Shown here one piece after another: positions 60,443-64,000 of a stretch of 64,000 bases of DNA. The translations under genes were made by a program, and so were the position numbers. The stretch covers positions 1 through 64,000 of the forward strand of contig CAZFOB010000009.1 in NCBI GenBank assembly GCA_964520325.1. Direction: 5' to 3'. This DNA comes from CAZFOB01 sp964520325. Its GTDB lineage: Bacteria; Actinomycetota; JAICYB01. The notes under the pieces were generated by a model. The model had not been told where the DNA came from and searched no databases. It saw only the letters and a list, made by a program, of their open reading frames with translations. Positions within the stretch are counted from its first letter, which is position 1. Every line of letters starts with the position of its first letter.

Positions 60443-60680
60443 GCGCCTGCGGCTGGTTCGCTGAAAGCGGACGAACGGCGGCGTAGTGAGCGACAAGGCC
60501 GATCCCCCAGCCGAGCATCGGGAAGATGAACCACGGCATGACGTTGCCACCGTCCGAAGTCATCCACCACGTGGCCACGAGCAGCACCTGCACCGCGAGA
60601 TATACGAACAGGTGGATGCGGAAACCAACTCTGCGTCCGTCCACAAGTTCCTTCTGAACAGCACGGTCGAATGGATCCAT
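60417..60680 (-). CDS. 2TM-domain membrane protein
   Basis: Two hydrophobic helices (IHLFVYLAVQVLLVATWWM and WFIFPMLGWGIGLVAHYAA) with a short N-terminal helix RAVQKELVDGRRVGFRIH match the '2TM domain' family. Many of these follow a regulator. ATG 60680 is chosen because it shares bases with the padR stop. Function unknown. Confidence 0.75.
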   Translation of the reverse strand: MDPFDRAVQKELVDGRRVGFRIHLFVYLAVQVLLVATWWMTSDGGNVMPWFIFPMLGWGIGLVAHYAAVRPLSANQPQAPRDRPPSA

Positions 60681-61135
60681 CAACTCTCTCCTTGTTCGTT
60701 CTCGGTGTTCTCAGCTAGCGATTCGATCTCAGCCGCCGCGGCGTCGAGGATCCGCTCGATCCGGTCCTCATCGACCTTGGGCGCAGCAGCCCACACCCGG
60801 CGCCCGAGCCGGGCAAGGACAACATCAAGACCAGTGGCGATACGGATCCCAAGGCGCGCCTCGAGGGCGGCCATCCGGTCGGCGCGACGTACATACGCCG
60901 TCGCGCCCTCACCTGTGAGCTCGAAGACACGACGGTCGCCGTCTTCGTGGGCCGCGATCAGACCTTCCGTCTGCAGCGACTGCAGGGCCGGGTAGATGCT
61001 CCCAGGGGACGGGCGGTAGCGTTGTCCGAAGCGCTCGGTGAGCTCTCCCATGAGCTGGTATCCGTGCATGGGTTCTCGCGACAGGAGCGCGAGGATCAGC
61101 AGGTGCAGATCTCCATGCCTGAATCGGACGCTCAA
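60680..61135 (-). CDS. PadR-family transcriptional regulator
   Basis: The winged helix is typical: DLHLLILALLSREPMHGYQL then PSPGSIYPALQSLQTEGLIA and RRVFELTGEGA. A C-terminal helical dimerisation part follows. The start is TTG 61135. It is coupled to the 2TM gene and divergent from acs. Four phased TACGAA-type half-sites lie just upstream, so it probably represses its own operon and may touch acs. Confidence 0.87.
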   Translation of the reverse strand: MSVRFRHGDLHLLILALLSREPMHGYQLMGELTERFGQRYRPSPGSIYPALQSLQTEGLIAAHEDGDRRVFELTGEGATAYVRRADRMAALEARLGIRIATGLDVVLARLGRRVWAAAPKVDEDRIERILDAAAAEIESLAENTENEQGES

Positions 61136-61173
61136 CGTCGCTCCCTATGGTCTGGCGATGACTGGCTGACTGC

Positions 61174-61211
61174 TACGAAACTCTTACGAATCATATCGAA
61201 ACTCCTACGAA
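61174..61211. promoter_or_regulatory. tandem operator: four helically phased half-sites
   Basis: Two 16-bp copies, ACGAAACTCTTACGAA (61175-61190) and TCGAAACTCCTACGAA (61196-61211), lie 21 bp apart. They contain four (T/A)(A/T)CGAA half-sites at 11, 10 and 11-bp steps, all on one face of the helix. The element is between padR and acs. Confidence 0.65.
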
Positions 61212-61274
61212 AGTCAAGTGCCAGTGCTCGCGCCGGGTAGATTGACGCTCTGTTCGGCCGGGTCAGGGGGAAGA

Positions 61275-63242
61275 ATGAGCGACCAGAACGCGATCGAGAA
61301 CCTTCTCGAGGAGTTGCGGACCTTCGAGCCGCCCGAGCACTTCACGCGAGACGCCGTCGCGAGCGATCCCGCGATCTACGAAGAGGCCGATCGCGACTAC
61401 GAGGCGTTCTGGGCCAAGCAGGCCGAGGACCACGTCACATGGTTCAGGAAATGGGACGACGTCCTCGAATGGAACCCGCCCTTCGCGAAGTGGTTCACAG
61501 GCGCAACACTGAACGTCTCCTACAACTGCCTCGACCGTCACGTCGAAGCGGGCTTCGGAGAGCGGGTCGCGTATCACTGGGAGGGCGAGCCGGGCGATAC
61601 GAAAACCATCACGTACGCGTGGCTGCTCGAGGAAACGTGCCGTGTCGCCAACGCACTGACGGAGCTCGGTGTCGGCAAGGGCGACCGCGTCGCGATCTAC
61701 ATGCCGATGGTTCCCGAACTGGCCGCGGTGATGCTGGCGTGCACGCGCATCGGTGCGCCGCACACCGTCGTCTTCGCGGGTTTTTCTGCCGACTCGCTCT
61801 CGGGGCGCATCAACGACACCGGCGCGAAGGTCTTGGTGTGCGCAGACGGCGGATGGCGGCGCGGACAGATCGTCCCGCTGAAAGAGAACTCCGACGAAGC
61901 GCTGAACGACACACCGTCCATCGAGAAGGTGCTGGTGCTGCAACGGACGGAGCAGGACATCCAGATGAAGGATGGTCGCGACGTTTGGTACCACGACATC
62001 GTCCCGCGCCAGGCGCCTACGTTCGCACCGGCCGAGCTCGACGCCGAGCATCCGCTGTACCTGCTCTACACCTCGGGCACCACGGCCAAGCCCAAGGGCA
62101 TCCTGCACACCACCGGCGGGTATCTCGTGGGCGTCGCGACGACGCACCATCTCATCTTCGATCTGCACCGTGATCACGACGTGTACTGGTGCGCAGCCGA
62201 TGTCGGCTGGGTTACCGGGCACAGCTACATCGTGTACGGACCGTTGTGCAACGGAGCGACCTCGATCATGTACGAGGGTGGCCCGGACTGGCCGGACAAG
62301 GACCGCCTTTGGGCGATCGCCGAGAAGTACGGAGCCACGATCCTCTACACAGCACCCACGGCGATCCGCGCGTTCATGAAATGGGGTACGCAGTATCCGC
62401 AAGCACACGATCTGTCGTCGCTGCGCCTTCTCGGCACCGTCGGTGAGCCGATCAATCCCGAAGCGTGGATCTGGTACCAGAAGTTCATCGGCGGCGGACG
62501 CTGTCCGATCGTCGACACGTGGTGGCAAACGGAGACCGGCCACATCATGATCAGTCCGCTCCCCGGAATCACCACGACCAAACCGGGCTCGGCGACGCAT
62601 CCGTTCCCCGGCATCAGCGCCGACGTCGTGGACGACGCCGGAAACTCGGTGCCCTTCGGCGGGGCCGGCTACATCGTGCTCGACCGCCCGTGGCCCGGGA
62701 TGCTGCGGACGATCTGGGGAGACGACGAGCGCTACAAGGAGACCTACTGGTCCCGCTTCGACGGCAAGTACTTCCCAGGGGACGGGTGCAAGCGCGACGA
62801 GGAGGGGTACTTCTGGTTCCTCGGACGCGTCGACGATGTCATGAACGTCTCCGGCCACCGCATCTCGACCTATGAGGTCGAGTCGGCGTTGGTGGACCAT
62901 CCATCCGTCGCCGAATCGGCAGTGGTCGGACGCGTTGGTGAGGACAAGGCCGAGCACATCGTGGCGTACGTCACGCTCAAATCATCGGTCACCGGCGACG
63001 ACGCCCTGGTCGCCGAGCTGCGCGAGCACGTCGGCAAGAAGATCGGAAAGATCGCGCGTCCCGCGATGATCATCCTCACCGATGATCTTCCCAAGACGCG
63101 GTCCGGGAAGATCATGCGCCGTCTGCTTCGTGATGTGGCCGAGGGACGTCCGCTTGGTGACGTCACCACACTGGCCAACGAGAACGTCGTCGAGGAGATC
63201 CGCAACAAGGCTGCGTCGCACTCGGGGGCCGAGGAAGCCTGA
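61275..63242 (+). CDS. acs: acetyl-CoA synthetase
   Basis: The adenylate-forming motifs are complete: LLYTSGTTAKPKGIL (P-loop), VDTWWQTETGHIM and GRVDDVMNVSGHRISTYEVE. The catalytic lysine is in LPKTRSGKIMRR, also the usual acetylation site. VGWVTGHSYIVYGPLCNGAT is the acetate-pocket region of true Acs rather than longer-chain enzymes. ATG 61275 (MSDQNAIENL) is used. It feeds acetate into acetyl-CoA. Divergent from padR. Confidence 0.94.
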   Translation: MSDQNAIENLLEELRTFEPPEHFTRDAVASDPAIYEEADRDYEAFWAKQAEDHVTWFRKWDDVLEWNPPFAKWFTGATLNVSYNCLDRHVEAGFGERVAYHWEGEPGDTKTITYAWLLEETCRVANALTELGVGKGDRVAIYMPMVPELAAVMLACTRIGAPHTVVFAGFSADSLSGRINDTGAKVLVCADGGWRRGQIVPLKENSDEALNDTPSIEKVLVLQRTEQDIQMKDGRDVWYHDIVPRQAPTFAPAELDAEHPLYLLYTSGTTAKPKGILHTTGGYLVGVATTHHLIFDLHRDHDVYWCAADVGWVTGHSYIVYGPLCNGATSIMYEGGPDWPDKDRLWAIAEKYGATILYTAPTAIRAFMKWGTQYPQAHDLSSLRLLGTVGEPINPEAWIWYQKFIGGGRCPIVDTWWQTETGHIMISPLPGITTTKPGSATHPFPGISADVVDDAGNSVPFGGAGYIVLDRPWPGMLRTIWGDDERYKETYWSRFDGKYFPGDGCKRDEEGYFWFLGRVDDVMNVSGHRISTYEVESALVDHPSVAESAVVGRVGEDKAEHIVAYVTLKSSVTGDDALVAELREHVGKKIGKIARPAMIILTDDLPKTRSGKIMRRLLRDVAEGRPLGDVTTLANENVVEEIRNKAASHSGAEEA

Positions 63243-63694
63243 CCGTCCCCGACTGCTTCTCCTGCGAGGGTAACGCGCGGATCGGCGAGCTGCCGCCGCG
63301 TGAAGAGATCTACGCCGACGAGCACTGGCGGGTTGCGCACGCGATCGCGTGCAGGCTACCGGGCTGGTTGGTGGTCGTCCCAGGGCGTCACGTGCTGTCG
63401 CTCGACGAGCTCTCGGTCGAGGAGATCGCAGGGCTCGGCCCCCTTCTGCGGTCGCTCACGACTGCACTTCGTAGCGTTACCGGCTGCACGAAGACTTACG
63501 TGGCGCTCTTCGCCGAGGCCGAAGGGTACGGACACGTCCACTTTCACGTCGTCCCGCGGATGGAGACCTTCACCGCCGAGCAACGGGGGCCGCGGTCGCT
63601 TAACGCGTTCCTGGGAGCTGCGCCGGACGAAGCAGTGCCGGAGGCCGAGATGGACCGGATCGCCCTCGAGATCCAGAAGGCGATGCCGACCTAA
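63239..63694 (+). CDS. HIT-family nucleotide hydrolase/transferase
   Basis: The HIT active-site triad is in GHVHFHVVPR. The N-terminal part, found only upstream of the first conventional start, reads VPDCFSCEGNARIGELPPRE then YADEHWRVAHAIACR, which is the expected HIT lead with a Cys pair. The only start that includes it is CTG 63239, which overlaps the acs stop as CTGA. The frame from GTG 63368 would lack a third of the fold. The substrate is probably a nucleotide conjugate. Confidence 0.72.
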   Translation: MTVPDCFSCEGNARIGELPPREEIYADEHWRVAHAIACRLPGWLVVVPGRHVLSLDELSVEEIAGLGPLLRSLTTALRSVTGCTKTYVALFAEAEGYGHVHFHVVPRMETFTAEQRGPRSLNAFLGAAPDEAVPEAEMDRIALEIQKAMPT

Positions 63695-64000
63695 CCTGTC
63701 TGGGGACGAAGCCGCGTGCCAACGGCAAGTGCGATCTGCGTGATGTCCGAACGCAGGCTCGCGATGTCCGAACGCAGGCTGTCGAACTGGGACTCGAATC
63801 GTGTCTCAAGGCTGTCGAACTGGGACTCGAATCGTGCCTCAAGGCGGTCGGCGCGTTGGGTGAGCGCGGAAAACTCCTCTCGCGTGGGAAGGGCATCCAC
63901 TTTCCGTTCCAATCGGCTGAATCTGCCGTTCAGCAACCAGCCGCCCACCAGGGTGACGACCAGCAGCGGGATGGCGTTCGTGAGTGTCAGGACGAGGTTG
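63691..64000 (-). CDS. coiled-coil membrane protein, partial at the right edge
   Basis: The frame is open to the window end. It encodes a membrane segment (TNAIPLLVVTLVGGWLLNG), then a coiled coil of repeated units: RFESQFDSLET-type 11-residue repeats and RSDIASL/RSDITQI 7-residue repeats. At DNA level these are a 33-bp tandem pair (63779-63844, one mismatch) and an 18-bp sequence repeated at 21-bp spacing (63742-63780). The start is outside the window. No family is recognised. Tail-to-tail with the HIT gene, overlapping 4 bases. Confidence 0.6.
   Translation of the reverse strand, partial: NLVLTLTNAIPLLVVTLVGGWLLNGRFSRLERKVDALPTREEFSALTQRADRLEARFESQFDSLETRFESQFDSLRSDIASLRSDITQIALAVGTRLRPQTG

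Noticed and set aside
61263..62957. 564-codon minus-strand frame opposite acs
   Set aside because: No recognisable domain and it lies wholly inside a complete acetyl-CoA synthetase.
1..64000. CRISPR array, prophage, transposase or replication origin
   Set aside because: No regularly spaced repeats, no phage or transposase domains, and no dnaA-box cluster or origin genes were seen on either strand.

Overview
The window reads as chromosomal DNA of a high-GC actinobacterium (Actinomycetota), probably an uncultured lineage. The reasons are GC-rich third codon positions, many GTG and TTG starts, two WhiB-type iron-sulfur regulators, two ECF sigma systems, a KorAB 2-oxoglutarate:ferredoxin oxidoreductase, a luciferase-like oxidoreductase and a tRNA-Glu without encoded CCA. 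No phage, insertion sequence, CRISPR array or replication origin was seen.

1-8.4 kb is a scrambled border zone. A DUF4012 protein is followed by two truncated wall or membrane protein tails, a lipoprotein pseudo-hydrolase and a CARDB-like secreted protein. Next come relics of a sugar nucleotidyltransferase/SDR pair and a methyltransferase. Then there is a toxin-antitoxin island: an intact vapBC, an AbiEii-like nucleotidyltransferase with an XRE partner behind a perfect 28-bp palindrome, a DUF4143 fragment, and a decayed DUF433/DUF5615 pair.

8.4-33.9 kb is a surface-glycan locus with frequent strand switches. It holds a WcaJ-type initiating sugar-phosphate transferase, eight apparently intact GT2 enzymes plus a broken ninth, two GT4s and a GT14. 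Four free methyltransferases (counting the one at 4.7 kb) and a sulfotransferase-methyltransferase fusion modify the product. A Wzm/Wzt ABC exporter with an extended Wzt C-terminus, a nucleotidyltransferase/SDR pair, two multi-pass GT-C enzymes and a UDP-galactopyranose-mutase-like flavoprotein complete it. The likely sequence is priming on a lipid carrier, cytoplasmic assembly, decoration, and ABC-dependent export.

33.9-40.9 kb has a WhiB protein, a DUF4143 ATPase flanked by a 71-bp direct repeat, an ECF sigma/anti-sigma/RseB-like operon with a candidate autoregulatory promoter, a nucleotide-sugar SDR and a VanW-family envelope protein.

40.9-64 kb is mostly housekeeping: a TPP riboswitch with a CytX-type permease, Nudix, WhiB, a SufR-like regulator, korAB, hsp20-lon, a MacB/LolD-type ABC pair, a second ECF sigma module, tRNA-Glu beside a MazF-type module, an LLM oxidoreductase, SDR, CAP, DUF1802, cupin, DegV, HAD, PadR with phased operator repeats, acetyl-CoA synthetase and a HIT protein. 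A partial coiled-coil gene runs off the right edge.

Many adjacent genes overlap by four bases (ATGA or GTGA), which was used to choose starts. The longest stretches without a gene or relic are 6290-6558, 34257-34504 and 5475-5678. Each holds a repeat described below and nothing else recognisable.
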